This document shows, in pieces, positions 8,440 through 16,831 of a stretch of 23,790 nucleotides of DNA. The stretch's first letter is position 1, and each line of letters starts with the position of its first letter. Position numbers and translations under genes: made by a program. Origin of the DNA: an uncultured Tannerella sp. (lineage in GTDB: Bacteria; Bacteroidota; Bacteroidia; Bacteroidales; Tannerellaceae); assembly GCA_938036405.1 (NCBI GenBank), contig CALHPT010000122.1:1-23790 (forward strand), written 5' to 3'. Below the pieces are notes generated by a model. The model did not search any database. It was not told where the DNA came from and saw only the letters and a program-made list of their open reading frames with translations.

Positions 8440-8555
8440 AAGAGGGTAGTAAGAAGGAGTTAGGGTAAGTGGGTAGGAGTAGTGCTATGTCTGTCCATCC
8501 TTTTCTGTTTCCAGATTTTGAAGTGTCGATAATAAGGAGGCTTCTACCTATAGTA

Positions 8556-8617
8556 AACAAAAAGAGGTGCACCCGTTACTCTGCGAGAAAGTCATCTCGT
8601 TAAGTAACCGGTGCACC
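8556..8617 (-). terminator. Intrinsic terminator of the LysM/M23 gene
   Basis: On the minus strand the arm 8617-8603 pairs with 8580-8566 (15 bp with one mismatch, core GGTGCACC). A smaller inner hairpin CGAG/CTCG lies in the loop, and a T-rich run (CTTTTTGTTT) follows. It lies 24 bp after the stop codon at 8641 and separates the LysM/M23 gene from the DUF1599 operon. The rest of 8440-8555 shows no gene. Confidence 0.85.
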
Positions 8618-8640
8618 GGAACCCTGTTGTTTCTATGTAA

Positions 8641-10194
8641 TTATGAGCAACGCAGCGAACGCCCGACTTTTACTTTGGTAGTGGTGCGAATGCCATTGAT
8701 GCGGCAGAGCTGGTTGACGGTCAAGCCGTGTCTACGAGCGATAGACTTCAGCGTATCGCCTTTTCTTACCTGATAATAAATCTGCTTTCTAGTAGCGAGT
8801 TTACGTCCACCGGGAGTCATCTTTTTGGTGGCCTTCGGAGCAGCTACTTCTGTGTCGTTGTCTAAAGTGTCAGAATTATCGATGTATTCGCTATCGTTAG
8901 CATCTTTTCCAGCCACGGAAGCCTCAGCCTTGGTCGCAGGGGTAGCCTTGGCGGTGGCCTCTCCGTTCTTATCCAAGGAGATCTTGCGCTCCGGACGGTA
9001 GCAGATGTTTTGCCCCGGCTTCAGTGCTGTGGTGGGACGGATGTTATTCAGTTTACAGAGGGCGTCGACAGTTGTGCCGTACTGGCGGGCAATAGACATG
9101 AGTGTTTCATTACCTTCTACCCGGTGGTAAGCAGCCGGTCGTACCACGGTGCGATCCACACTCGTGTTTGTCGTTGAGGCTACGGACTCATCCTCGACGT
9201 TTGTGCGTTTGGGATTCGTTATATAGATCTTTCCGCAGCGAAGAGTCTGTCCAACACGCAAACGAGGTTTGCGTCTGAGTCCATTTAGACGGCAAAGTTC
9301 AGCCACCGAAATGCGGTATTTGCGGGCGATCATAGCGATTGATTCGCCTCGTCTTACGCGGTGGTAAACGATGCGCTCAGAGGTTGATGTATAAATGTTG
9401 ACGTTTCTGCGGAAAGTGCTTTTACGGATCACGTAAAAGTCGCGGCGGGGAGTGCCACTATTAAAGTCGATGATTTCATGTGGGTTGAAGGCTTCTCCCA
9501 AGAAGCGGGTTTCAAAGTGGAGGTGTGGGCCGGTGGAGCGTCCGGTGGAGCCTCCGAGACCAATGGGTTGTCCGGCTAGTACGATCTGATTTTCTCCTAC
9601 GAGGAAGCTGGATAAATGGCCGTAAACGGTTTCTAGTCCGTTGGGGTGACGGATCACAAGGTAGTTACCGTAGCCTCCACGCTCGAAGTTCTTGATTCTG
9701 ACTTTCCCACTGAAAGCTGCGCGCACCGTATCGCCTGTGTTAAGATCGAGATCGATTCCGCGATGCATCCAGCGACGACGTATGCCGTAATCTGAGTTGA
9801 CTTTCAGGCGTTTTCCGACGGGACATACGAATGATGAACAGTCGACCCTGAATGAATCGGGGAAGGGAATATTCTTACTGCGAAACGGATTGACCCAGCG
9901 GGTATCCCAACTGGATGCATACAGCTCATCGGCTGGGAAACGTAGCTCCTCATTACGAAGGAGTTCTGCTTGGGAAGTATAGGTGACAGGGGCTAACTTG
10001 TCCGATGTCATCTTCTTTTTTGTCACGTCTACGTGACCAGCGATCAATTCCGACGCCTTACGTTCCATCGTGCGGGAGCGCACGACTTTTTGTGTGCGTG
10101 CCGGCAACCTTTTGTTGTGAGTTCTCTGTGCATAGCCTCCCATGGAGAATAGTGCAAAGCAGCACAGGACACTTACATTTCGTAATACATTCAT
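8641..10194 (-). CDS. Secreted M23 peptidase with three LysM domains
   Basis: The 517-aa protein starts with a signal peptide (hydrophobic residues 7-20, likely cleavage after GYA before Gln23). An M23/LytM endopeptidase domain covers about 130-240 and retains the zinc site: His144 and Asp148 in HRGIDLD, His193 in YGHLSS, and His224/His226 in PHLHFE. Three LysM peptidoglycan-binding modules follow at about 277-320, 356-398 and 473-516, each with a YxxVxxxExL-like start and an LCxLNxI core. Low-complexity linkers separate them. The predicted role is cutting of peptidoglycan cross-links in the periplasm or at the cell surface, and the intact metal ligands suggest an active enzyme. It is a single-gene unit with its own terminator and a possible promoter near 10221-10256. 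Confidence 0.93.
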   Translation of the reverse strand: MNVLRNVSVLCCFALFSMGGYAQRTHNKRLPARTQKVVRSRTMERKASELIAGHVDVTKKKMTSDKLAPVTYTSQAELLRNEELRFPADELYASSWDTRWVNPFRSKNIPFPDSFRVDCSSFVCPVGKRLKVNSDYGIRRRWMHRGIDLDLNTGDTVRAAFSGKVRIKNFERGGYGNYLVIRHPNGLETVYGHLSSFLVGENQIVLAGQPIGLGGSTGRSTGPHLHFETRFLGEAFNPHEIIDFNSGTPRRDFYVIRKSTFRRNVNIYTSTSERIVYHRVRRGESIAMIARKYRISVAELCRLNGLRRKPRLRVGQTLRCGKIYITNPKRTNVEDESVASTTNTSVDRTVVRPAAYHRVEGNETLMSIARQYGTTVDALCKLNNIRPTTALKPGQNICYRPERKISLDKNGEATAKATPATKAEASVAGKDANDSEYIDNSDTLDNDTEVAAPKATKKMTPGGRKLATRKQIYYQVRKGDTLKSIARRHGLTVNQLCRINGIRTTTKVKVGRSLRCS

Positions 10195-10713
10195 AGTTTA
10201 TCGTCTTCTAAAAAAGCGCCCAAAGGTCTGTATAACAAGCATACCAGCCAAAAAAAAGCGGGTTTTGGATGTTTTGGAGGCGTTTGGGTGTAGTTTGATG
10301 GGGCTGTCATTTGTTTTATTTTCAGTGAAATAGCTAAGTCGCATGTTTTACAACATATTTCGCTTTAAAACCTCGATTTTCACCACTTATTCCAGGGTCT
10401 GGATAACCATATGCAGGGGTTTGATCATCATTCGGGAGGGTTCGATAACCTTTTCTCGTATGGCCTCGGTGTCTGAGAGTGGTTTGAGGTAATCCGAACA
10501 TATCCTGAATTTACAGGTGCTGTATCTCGGAATAAATACATCCGTTCAGAACGCAATATGCACGTAAACTTAATGCGTAAAGGAGATTTGCCTTTTGCCA
10601 GAGATTTCGAAAGAGTCTTTGGAGGGTCTGGAGTCCCCTTCATGCCGAACATACCTTATATAAAAGGTAGTTCGACGGTTATTGAAGGAGGGGCGAATGT
10701 AAGGGCGAGATTG
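10195..10713. other. 519-bp gap without a gene, after the leu genes
   Basis: I see no supported gene between the CimA-like stop codon (10714) and the LysM/M23 start (10194). Frames here are short, lack family motifs or run antisense into the leu gene. Small hairpins are present, for example TACCTT/AAGGTA (10652-10657 with 10664-10669) and ATGTT/AACAT near 10343-10358, but neither has a T-tract. In related Bacteroidales leuB often follows the second isopropylmalate-synthase-like gene. Nothing like leuB remains here. Confidence 0.6.
10221..10256 (-). promoter_or_regulatory. Possible promoter of the LysM/M23 gene
   Basis: On the minus strand GACCTTTG (10228-10221) differs by one base from the Bacteroides -7 consensus TAnnTTTG. 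A TTTTGG element lies 19 bp upstream. The distance to the ATG at 10194 is about 27 nt. This is a pattern match only. Confidence 0.35.
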
Positions 10714-12249
10714 TCAGGCCTCGATCTTGTTCAGCATTTTGACGGTGGCTTTGATGGCTGCTTCGGTTTGATCGGCATCGAGGCCACGAGTCTTGAACTC
10801 CGTGTTGTTGTGGCTCCATGTGATGATGGTCTGGACGAAGGCGTCGGTGCGACCGCCGGGGGGAATGGTGACAGCGTAGTTCGTCAGCATCGGGAAGGTG
10901 CGGCCGAGTGATTTGTAGATCTTGCGTAGGGCGGCTACGAAGGCATCATATTGGCCGTCGCCGATGGAGCTCTCCTCATAGACACGCCCATCGATTTCGA
11001 TCTTGACCGTGGCTACGGGATGGAGACCGTGAGTGAGGGAGAGGGAGTAGTTGAGGATGCGGATGCGGTTGCCGTGGATGTTATGGCGGAGGACGTCGGA
11101 GACAATGTAGGGGAGGTCTTCTTGGGTGAGGAGTTCCTTTTTGTCGCCCAATTCTACGACGCGTTCGGTCACTTTGCGCATCGTCTCATCGTCAAGCTCA
11201 ATGCCGAGGGCTTCGAGGTTCTTGCGGATGTTGGCTTTGCCGGAAGTTTTGCCGAGGGCGTACTCGCGGGTACGGCCAAAGCGCTCGGGAACGAGGGGGT
11301 TACAGTAGAGATTGTTCTTGGCGTCGCCGTCGGCATGTACGCCGGCGCATTGGGTGAAGGCGTTCTCGCCGGCGATGGGTTGGTTGGGGGCGATGTGAAT
11401 GCCGGAGTAGGTCTCGACGCTCTTGCTGACGCGATAGATGCCGGCTTCGCGGATGGCGGTGCGGCGGCGGAGCTGGTCGTGGATGACGGCCACGGTGCTG
11501 CTGAGTGTCGCGTTGCCAGCGCGTTCGCCGAGGCCGTTGATGGTTACGTGTACGCCGCGGACGCCAGCGCGGATGGCCATGTAGGTGTTCGCTACGGCCA
11601 GGCCGTAGTCGTTGTGGCCGTGGAAATCGAAATGGAGTTCGGGGTAGCGCTCGGTCATGCGACGGCAAAATTCGAAGGTCGTTTCGGGGTTGAGGATGCC
11701 GAGCGTGTCGGGCAGCATGAAGCGGCGGATGGGCAGGTGACGGAGGGCGTCGACGAGGGTGAAGATGTAGTCCGGCGAATCATTCATGCCGTTGGACCAA
11801 TCCTCGAGGTAGAGATTGACGGTGACGCCGGCCTCATTGGCTTGCCGAACCTCTTCGGCGATGTCGGCGGCGTGTTGTTCGGGAGTCCGGCGGAGTTGTT
11901 CGGTGAGGTGGCGCAGGGAACCCTTGCAGAGGAGGTTCATAACACGGCAACCGGCGTCGCGAATCCAGGCGAGCGACCGTCCGCCATCGACAAAACCGAG
12001 CACTTCGAAGCGGTCGAGGCATCCGGCTTCGTTGGCCCATTGAGCGATACGTCGGACGGACTCCAGTTCGCCGTCGGAGACACGTGCGGAGGCGATCTCG
12101 AGGCGGTCCACATTCAATTCTTTGATGAGGAGGCGGGCGATGTTCTTCTTCTCTTGGGCGGTGAAAGAGACGCCGTTAGTCTGTTCGCCGTCGCGGAGGG
12201 TGGTGTCCATGATTTCGATCATGGATTCGGGGGAGGGATGATGATTCAT
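10714..12249 (-). CDS. Isopropylmalate synthase-like protein (LeuA2 / possible citramalate synthase)
   Basis: The 511-aa protein belongs to the DRE-TIM metallolyase/LeuA family of acetyl-CoA-dependent condensing enzymes. The catalytic motif is DTTLRDGEQ (Arg19, metal ligand Asp20). Further metal ligands are His210 and His212 in FHGHNDYG, and Asn246 in GERAGNAT. The central motif GENAFTQCAGVHADGD differs from GRNAFAHSSGIHQDG of the neighbouring LeuA. A C-terminal regulatory-type domain covers about 390-505. Residues that set the keto-acid substrate cannot be judged by eye, so it may make citramalate from pyruvate (an isoleucine route independent of threonine) or isopropylmalate. It starts 3 nt after the leuD stop, so the two are almost certainly co-transcribed. 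It is the last gene of the cluster. Confidence 0.85.
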   Translation of the reverse strand: MNHHPSPESMIEIMDTTLRDGEQTNGVSFTAQEKKNIARLLIKELNVDRLEIASARVSDGELESVRRIAQWANEAGCLDRFEVLGFVDGGRSLAWIRDAGCRVMNLLCKGSLRHLTEQLRRTPEQHAADIAEEVRQANEAGVTVNLYLEDWSNGMNDSPDYIFTLVDALRHLPIRRFMLPDTLGILNPETTFEFCRRMTERYPELHFDFHGHNDYGLAVANTYMAIRAGVRGVHVTINGLGERAGNATLSSTVAVIHDQLRRRTAIREAGIYRVSKSVETYSGIHIAPNQPIAGENAFTQCAGVHADGDAKNNLYCNPLVPERFGRTREYALGKTSGKANIRKNLEALGIELDDETMRKVTERVVELGDKKELLTQEDLPYIVSDVLRHNIHGNRIRILNYSLSLTHGLHPVATVKIEIDGRVYEESSIGDGQYDAFVAALRKIYKSLGRTFPMLTNYAVTIPPGGRTDAFVQTIITWSHNNTEFKTRGLDADQTEAAIKATVKMLNKIEA

Positions 12250-12252
12250 GAC

Positions 12253-12849
12253 TTATGCATTGATATTTTGTTCGTAGGCCTCGATGAGTTTGCGGTTTTC
12301 GATGAGGAAATCGATGTCGTCAAGGCCATTCATGAGGCAATGTTTCTTGTAATTGTTGATCTCAAAGTGAGCGCTCTCGTCGGTGGAGAGTAGCGTGATG
12401 GTCTGGGCGGGAAGATCAACCTCAACCTCGGTCTTCGGGTCTGCCTCTATGGCGGCGAAAAGGCGGGCGAGGAAGGCTTCCGTAACGACTACGGGAAGGA
12501 CGCCGTTGTTGAGCTCGTTCTGCTTATGGATGTCGGCAAAGAAGCTGGAGACGACGACCCGGAAGCCATAGCCAGCGATAGCCCATGCGGCATGCTCTCG
12601 GCTCGAGCCGCTACCGAAGTTGCGGCCGGCGACGAGGATGCGGGCGCCGGCGTAGGCTGGATTATTGAGCACGAAAGAGGGGATGGGTTGGCCTTGCTTG
12701 TCGTAGCGCCAATCGTAAAAGAGATTGTCGCCGAAGCCCTCTTTGGTAGTGGCTTTGAGAAAGCGGGCGGGGATGATCTGATCCGTGTCGACGTTCTCGA
12801 GCGGAAGGGGGACACAGGTGCTGCGGAGGATGGTGAATTTTTCGTTCAT
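12253..12849 (-). CDS. leuD: 3-isopropylmalate dehydratase, small subunit
   Basis: The 198-aa swivel-domain subunit works with LeuC to isomerise 2-isopropylmalate to 3-isopropylmalate in leucine synthesis; the pair may also handle citramalate. Family motifs include VDTDQIIPARFL near the N-terminus, the substrate-loop sequence GRNFGSGSSREHA near residue 75, and SFFADIHKQNELNNGVLP. Length is normal. The ATG is at 12847-12849. It is separated from leuC by 202 bp holding a hairpin, but only 3 nt from the downstream LeuA2-like gene, so these last two genes may form a subunit of expression. Confidence 0.96.
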   Translation of the reverse strand: MNEKFTILRSTCVPLPLENVDTDQIIPARFLKATTKEGFGDNLFYDWRYDKQGQPIPSFVLNNPAYAGARILVAGRNFGSGSSREHAAWAIAGYGFRVVVSSFFADIHKQNELNNGVLPVVVTEAFLARLFAAIEADPKTEVEVDLPAQTITLLSTDESAHFEINNYKKHCLMNGLDDIDFLIENRKLIEAYEQNINA

Positions 12850-12902
12850 AATCGTTTGACGAGGGGGGTGAATAAATAGGATGAAAAATCGGATGCTCGT
12901 TA

Positions 12903-12970
12903 GGAGATGATCGGGATATGCCAGATGATGGGTAATCCCCCACGGACGATCATCCTATATATAAATGTAT
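12903..12970. other. Hairpin and AT-rich patch in the leuC-leuD gap
   Basis: GATGATCG (12906-12913) pairs with CGATCATC (12947-12954), with GGGAT/ATCCC available inside. Next to it CCTATA (12954-12959) and TATAGG (12967-12972) form a second small inverted repeat. Minus-strand TACATTTA resembles the -7 box TAnnTTTG with one mismatch. The gap could hold an RNA processing site or a weak internal promoter. No gene is visible in it. Confidence 0.35.
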
Positions 12971-13051
12971 AGGGTGTGGCCTCAATACGCGAAGTTCGCT
13001 CTACCGAAGGAGACGAGGATGACCGAGTATGCGGGGCCGTCTTTGCTGATG

Positions 13052-14473
13052 TCAAGGGGTTGGCTGCGCACCGCTCACCCCCATCATGCTTCGAGGATCG
13101 GTGACTACGCCGGTGACGGCGGCCGCGGCGGCAACAAGGGGGCCAGCCAACAGGGTGCGGGCACCGGGGCCTTGACGGCCTTCGAAGTTGCGGTTGGAGG
13201 TCGAGATGGCATATTTCCCTGCGGGGATCTTGTCGTCGTTCATCGCCAAGCAGGCTGAGCAGCCGGGCTGCCTCAGCTCGAAGCCGGCATCGGTAAAAAT
13301 CTTGTCGAGGCCTTCGCGGCGGATCTGCGCATCGACCATCCAGCTGCCGGGAACGAGCCACGCCGTCACGCCTGGGGCTTTGCGTTTGCCTTTGACCAGC
13401 GACGCGAAGGCGCGGAAGTCTTCGATCCGTCCGTTGGTGCAGGAGCCACAAAAAACATAGTCCACGGGCATGCCGAGCAGCTGGCTGCCCGTCGTGAGGC
13501 CCATGTAATCGAGGGAGCGGCGATACGACGCGCGACTACTTTCGGGAACGCTCTCGGCCGTGGGGATGGTCTGCGTAATGCCCATGCCCATGCCTGGGTT
13601 GGTGCCGTAGGTGATCATCGGCTCGATGTCGGCGGCGTCGAAACGGATCTCCCGGTCGAAGACGGCATCGTCGTCGCTGCAGAGGGTACGCCAGTGCGCC
13701 ACGGCGCGATCCCAATCGTCGCCTTTAGGGGCATACTCGCGGTCGCGGATGTAGGCAAACGTGACGTCGTCCGGGGCGATCATGCCGCCGCGCGCGCCCA
13801 TTTCGATGGAAAGATTGCAGAGCGTCAGTCGGCCTTCCATGGTGAGGCTGCGGACGGCCTCGCCCGCGTATTCCACAAAGTAACCGGTGGCGCCGCCGGT
13901 CGTCATGCGGGCGATGACATAGAGCGCGAGGTCTTTGGCGGTGACGCCCGGGCCGGGTCGGCCGTCGATGGTGATGCGCATCGTCTTGGGTTTCTGTTGC
14001 AGGATGCATTGCGAGGCCAGCGCCATCTCCACCTCGCTGGTGCCGATGCCAAAAGCTACGGCGCCCATTGCACCGTGCGTAGAGGTGTGGCTGTCGCCGC
14101 AGACAATGGTCATGCCGGGCAGCGTCAGGCCGCGCTCGGGGCCGACGACATGGATGATTCCATTCTTGGGATGCATCATGCCGAAGTGAGTGAGACCAAA
14201 TTCGGCTGCATTCTTCTCAAGTGTGTCGACTTGGGTGCGCGATACGGGATCCTCGATGGGTTTGTCTTGATCGTGCGTGGGGGTGTTGTGGTCGGGCATG
14301 CAAAAAACTTGGTCGGGGCGAAAAACGCGCAGCTGGCGACGGCGAAGTCCGGCGAAGGCCTGGGGGCTCGTCACTTCGTGACAGTAAAGGCGATCGATAT
14401 AGAGTTGCGTCGGGCCGTCGGCCACGGTTTGGACGACGTGGGCGTCCCAGATTTTGTCGAAAAGGGTGTTCAT
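13052..14473 (-). CDS. leuC: 3-isopropylmalate dehydratase, large subunit
   Basis: The 473-aa aconitase-family subunit carries a [4Fe-4S] cluster held by Cys345 (FCGSCTNGRIED), Cys405 and Cys408 (GCSACLAMNDD). VCGDSHTSTHGAMGA near residue 125 and MIAPDDVTFAY near 231 are family signatures. With LeuD it isomerises 2- to 3-isopropylmalate in the cytosol. The size matches the bacterial two-subunit enzyme. The ATG is at 14471-14473. A 189-bp A-rich gap separates it from leuA upstream and 202 bp from leuD downstream, which are long distances for genes of one operon. Confidence 0.97.
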   Translation of the reverse strand: MNTLFDKIWDAHVVQTVADGPTQLYIDRLYCHEVTSPQAFAGLRRRQLRVFRPDQVFCMPDHNTPTHDQDKPIEDPVSRTQVDTLEKNAAEFGLTHFGMMHPKNGIIHVVGPERGLTLPGMTIVCGDSHTSTHGAMGAVAFGIGTSEVEMALASQCILQQKPKTMRITIDGRPGPGVTAKDLALYVIARMTTGGATGYFVEYAGEAVRSLTMEGRLTLCNLSIEMGARGGMIAPDDVTFAYIRDREYAPKGDDWDRAVAHWRTLCSDDDAVFDREIRFDAADIEPMITYGTNPGMGMGITQTIPTAESVPESSRASYRRSLDYMGLTTGSQLLGMPVDYVFCGSCTNGRIEDFRAFASLVKGKRKAPGVTAWLVPGSWMVDAQIRREGLDKIFTDAGFELRQPGCSACLAMNDDKIPAGKYAISTSNRNFEGRQGPGARTLLAGPLVAAAAAVTGVVTDPRSMMGVSGAQPTP

Positions 14474-14596
14474 TGAAAATGAAAAACGGGTGTGAACTAA
14501 AAGTTAGCGATGAAAAACGTAATCGGAGGCGATGAACGCTAAAAACGCAAAGCTAAAAACGAACGCGAAGGCGAGGGGGAACGGGGAGTGATGAAC

Positions 14597-14621
14597 AAAA
14601 AAGAATTCGCACCGGTGGCGC
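14597..14621 (-). terminator. Weak terminator-like element after leuA
   Basis: On the minus strand the short stem GCGCC/GGTGC (within 14621-14609, one G-T pair) is followed after a few bases by six T (14602-14597). It lies about 40 bp after the leuA stop. It may cause partial termination between leuA and leuC, but the stem is short. The remainder of 14474-14662 is A-rich with repeated AAAAACG words and no gene. Confidence 0.25.
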
Positions 14622-14662
14622 TCCCCCTGCGCGGGGCATTTTTCGCTTTGCGCGGTTAGCCG

Positions 14663-16174
14663 TTAGCCTTTCGCTCCGTCAAACTTATTGATGGCATCGA
14701 CGAACGCCTCGACGGAGGCAGCGATGATGTCGGTGTTGGCGGCGAATCCGTAGTAGTTATTGCCTTCGTGCTCGACTTGCATGTGCACCTTGCCCATGTC
14801 GTCGCTGCCTTTGTCGATGGCTTGAATGAGGAACTCGCGAATGGTCATTTTGCGGCGGATGATGCTCTTGACGGCCTTGATGGCGGCGTCGACGGGGCCG
14901 TTGCCGGAAGAGGCTGCCTCGAACGTTTCGCCGGCGATCGTGAGCGCCACGCTGGCTACGGAGCGCACCCCGACGCCGGACGTGACTTGCAGGTAGGCCA
15001 ACTTGATGCGGTGAAGGGCCTTGCGGTCTTCGCCGACAAGCATGAGCAGGTCGTCGTCGCTGATTTCTTTTTTGCGGTCGGCCAGGCGGAGGAAGTCCTG
15101 ATAGACTTTGTCGAGCTTCTCGCGGCTGCCCAGGTCTACGCCGAGCACTTCGAGGCGATGCTTGAGCGCCGCGTGGCCACTGCGGGCGGTGAGTACGATG
15201 CTATTGTCGTCGATGCCCACATCCTTGGGGTCGATGATTTCGTACGTCTGCACGTTCTTCAGCACGCCGTCTTGATGGATGCCGGAGGAGTGCGCGAAGG
15301 CGTTACGGCCTACGATGGCTTTGTTGGGCTGCACCGGCATGTTCATCAGGCTGGAGACGAGGCGGCTGGTGGAGTGGATGCGCTGAGTGTTGATGTTTGT
15401 GTCGATGCCGAGGCGCGCGTGGTGGCACTTGAGGATCATGGCCACCTCTTCGAGAGAGGTGTTGCCGGCGCGCTCGCCGATGCCATTGATGGTCACTTCC
15501 GCCTGGCGTGCGCCAGCCAGAACGCCCGCCATGGTGTTAGCCGTCGCCATGCCGAGGTCGTTGTGACAGTGTACGGAGAGGACCGCCTTGTGCACGCCAT
15601 CGACATGCTCCATGAGGTAGCGGATCTTCTCGCCGAACTCTGCGGGGAGGCAGTAGCCAGTCGTGTCCGGAATGTTGACCACCGTGGCGCCGGCTTTGAT
15701 GACGGCCTCCACGACGCGTGCCAGATACTCATTCTCTGTGCGGCCGGCGTCCTCGCAGTAGAACTCTACGTCTTCGACATAGCGTTTGGCATACTTCGTG
15801 GCGGCTACAGCGCGCTCGAGGATCTCTTCGCGATTCGATTTGAATTTATACTGGATGTGGAAGTCGCTCGTGCCGATGCCCGTGTGGATACGCTTGCGAC
15901 GGGCATATTGGAGCGCTTCCGCCGCCACGTCAATGTCCTTCTCGACGCCGCGGGTGAGGGCGCAGATGACGGGCCAGGTGACGGCTTTCGAGATTTCGAC
16001 GACCGAATTGAAGTCGCCCGGGCTGGAGACGGGGAATCCGGCTTCGATGATGTCTACGCCGAGCGTTTCGAGGGCTTTGGCGACTTCGATCTTTTCGACC
16101 GTGTTGAGTTGGCAACCGGGCACCTGCTCGCCGTCGCGCAGGGTAGTGTCGAAAATGTAGAGTTTGTTATCCAT
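14663..16174 (-). CDS. leuA: 2-isopropylmalate synthase
   Basis: The 503-aa enzyme condenses acetyl-CoA with 2-ketoisovalerate, the committed step of leucine synthesis. DTTLRDGEQ supplies Arg13 and metal ligand Asp14, VHCHND gives His202 and His204, and Asn238 lies in GERAGNTS. A C-terminal leucine-sensing (LeuA dimer) domain is present at about 390-500, including ASSGNGPVDAAIKA, so feedback inhibition by leucine is likely. Compared with the 511-aa paralogue in the same cluster, this copy has the classical GRNAFAHSSGIHQDG motif. The ATG at 16172-16174 lies about 80 bp from the edge of the 42-bp repeat array. No consensus promoter is evident directly upstream, so it may depend on read-through from ilvC or on elements in the array. 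Confidence 0.97.
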   Translation of the reverse strand: MDNKLYIFDTTLRDGEQVPGCQLNTVEKIEVAKALETLGVDIIEAGFPVSSPGDFNSVVEISKAVTWPVICALTRGVEKDIDVAAEALQYARRKRIHTGIGTSDFHIQYKFKSNREEILERAVAATKYAKRYVEDVEFYCEDAGRTENEYLARVVEAVIKAGATVVNIPDTTGYCLPAEFGEKIRYLMEHVDGVHKAVLSVHCHNDLGMATANTMAGVLAGARQAEVTINGIGERAGNTSLEEVAMILKCHHARLGIDTNINTQRIHSTSRLVSSLMNMPVQPNKAIVGRNAFAHSSGIHQDGVLKNVQTYEIIDPKDVGIDDNSIVLTARSGHAALKHRLEVLGVDLGSREKLDKVYQDFLRLADRKKEISDDDLLMLVGEDRKALHRIKLAYLQVTSGVGVRSVASVALTIAGETFEAASSGNGPVDAAIKAVKSIIRRKMTIREFLIQAIDKGSDDMGKVHMQVEHEGNNYYGFAANTDIIAASVEAFVDAINKFDGAKG

Positions 16175-16254
16175 TTATTCTGTGTAGCTAAAAATAAAAA
16201 GAGAAAAGGGGAAAAGGAAGCATGTAGGGAAGCATAAAATAAAATCGGTGTCGT

Positions 16255-16695
16255 GTATCCGCACCGGATACACCTTATTTCCTTGCGCAATGGGGTGTAT
16301 CCGCACGGGATACGCCTTATTTCCTTGCGCAGCGAGGTGTATCCGCACGGGAGCACTGCCATTTCCTCGAGAAAAACCTATGCTCCGCACCGGATACGCC
16401 CTATTTCCTCGCGCAGCGGGGTGTATCCGCATGGGAGCATGGCTATTTCCTTGCGCAGTGAGGTGTATCCACACCGGATACACGCCATTTCCTTGCGCAG
16501 CGGGGCGTATCCGCACGGGAGCAGTGCTATTTCCTCGCGCAGCAGGGTGTATCCATACCGGATACACGCTATTTCCTTACGCAACGAGGCGTATCCGCAC
16601 GGGAGCAGTGCTATTTCCTCGCGCAGCGGGGTGTATCCACACCGGATACGCCTTATTTCCTTGCGCAGCGAGTTGTATCCGCATGGGAGCAGTGC
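16255..16695. repeat. 42-bp tandem array with alternating unit types, between ilvC and leuA
   Basis: Units start with GTATCC or a variant at 16255, 16297, 16339, 16381, 16423, 16465, 16507, 16549, 16591 and 16633, always exactly 42 bp apart, with a partial unit at 16675. From about 16339 on two types alternate. Type A contains GTATCC-acacc-GGATAC, an inverted repeat whose loop varies (gcacc, acacc, atacc). Type B reads GTATCCGCACGGGAGCA and lacks the second arm. The array therefore has a higher-order period near 84 bp. Because 42 is a multiple of three and the units lack stops, long open frames appear on both strands. I do not treat these as genes. Confidence 0.92.
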
Positions 16696-16747
16696 CGATG
16701 GCAAGGGCAATGGGGGTGCTCTGTGGTGAGGGGTGAATGGAGAGCCT

Positions 16748-16818
16748 CTCGGCGGGAGTCGTTTAGACTGAGGCGCTCCCGCCGAGTGACTCGACGGCGG
16801 GGCGAGACGCTGCCCGCC
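16748..16818. other. Two hairpins just after the ilvC stop codon
   Basis: GGCGGG (16796-16801) pairs with CCCGCC (16813-16818), beginning 13 bp after the ilvC stop. CTCGGCGGGAG (16748-16758) is a perfect 11-bp inverted copy of 16776-16786. Neither has a T-tract on the minus strand. They may protect the 3' end of an ilv transcript or act in factor-dependent termination between ilvC and leuA. Confidence 0.5.
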
Positions 16819-16831
16819 CCTGCCTGATCCA

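Noticed and set aside
10558..10911. Plus-strand frame starting in the gap after the leu genes
   Set aside because: Most of it is antisense to the LeuA2-like gene, and the part in the gap has no recognisable motif despite a purine-rich stretch near its start.
16181..16235. Possible leucine leader peptide ahead of leuA (short frame with a few Leu codons)
   Set aside because: Only three Leu codons, no terminator or antiterminator structure between it and leuA, and no promoter match.
16255..16695. CRISPR array
   Set aside because: The entire 42-bp period is conserved from unit to unit, so there are no unique spacers, and no cas genes are near. The same holds for the other three arrays.
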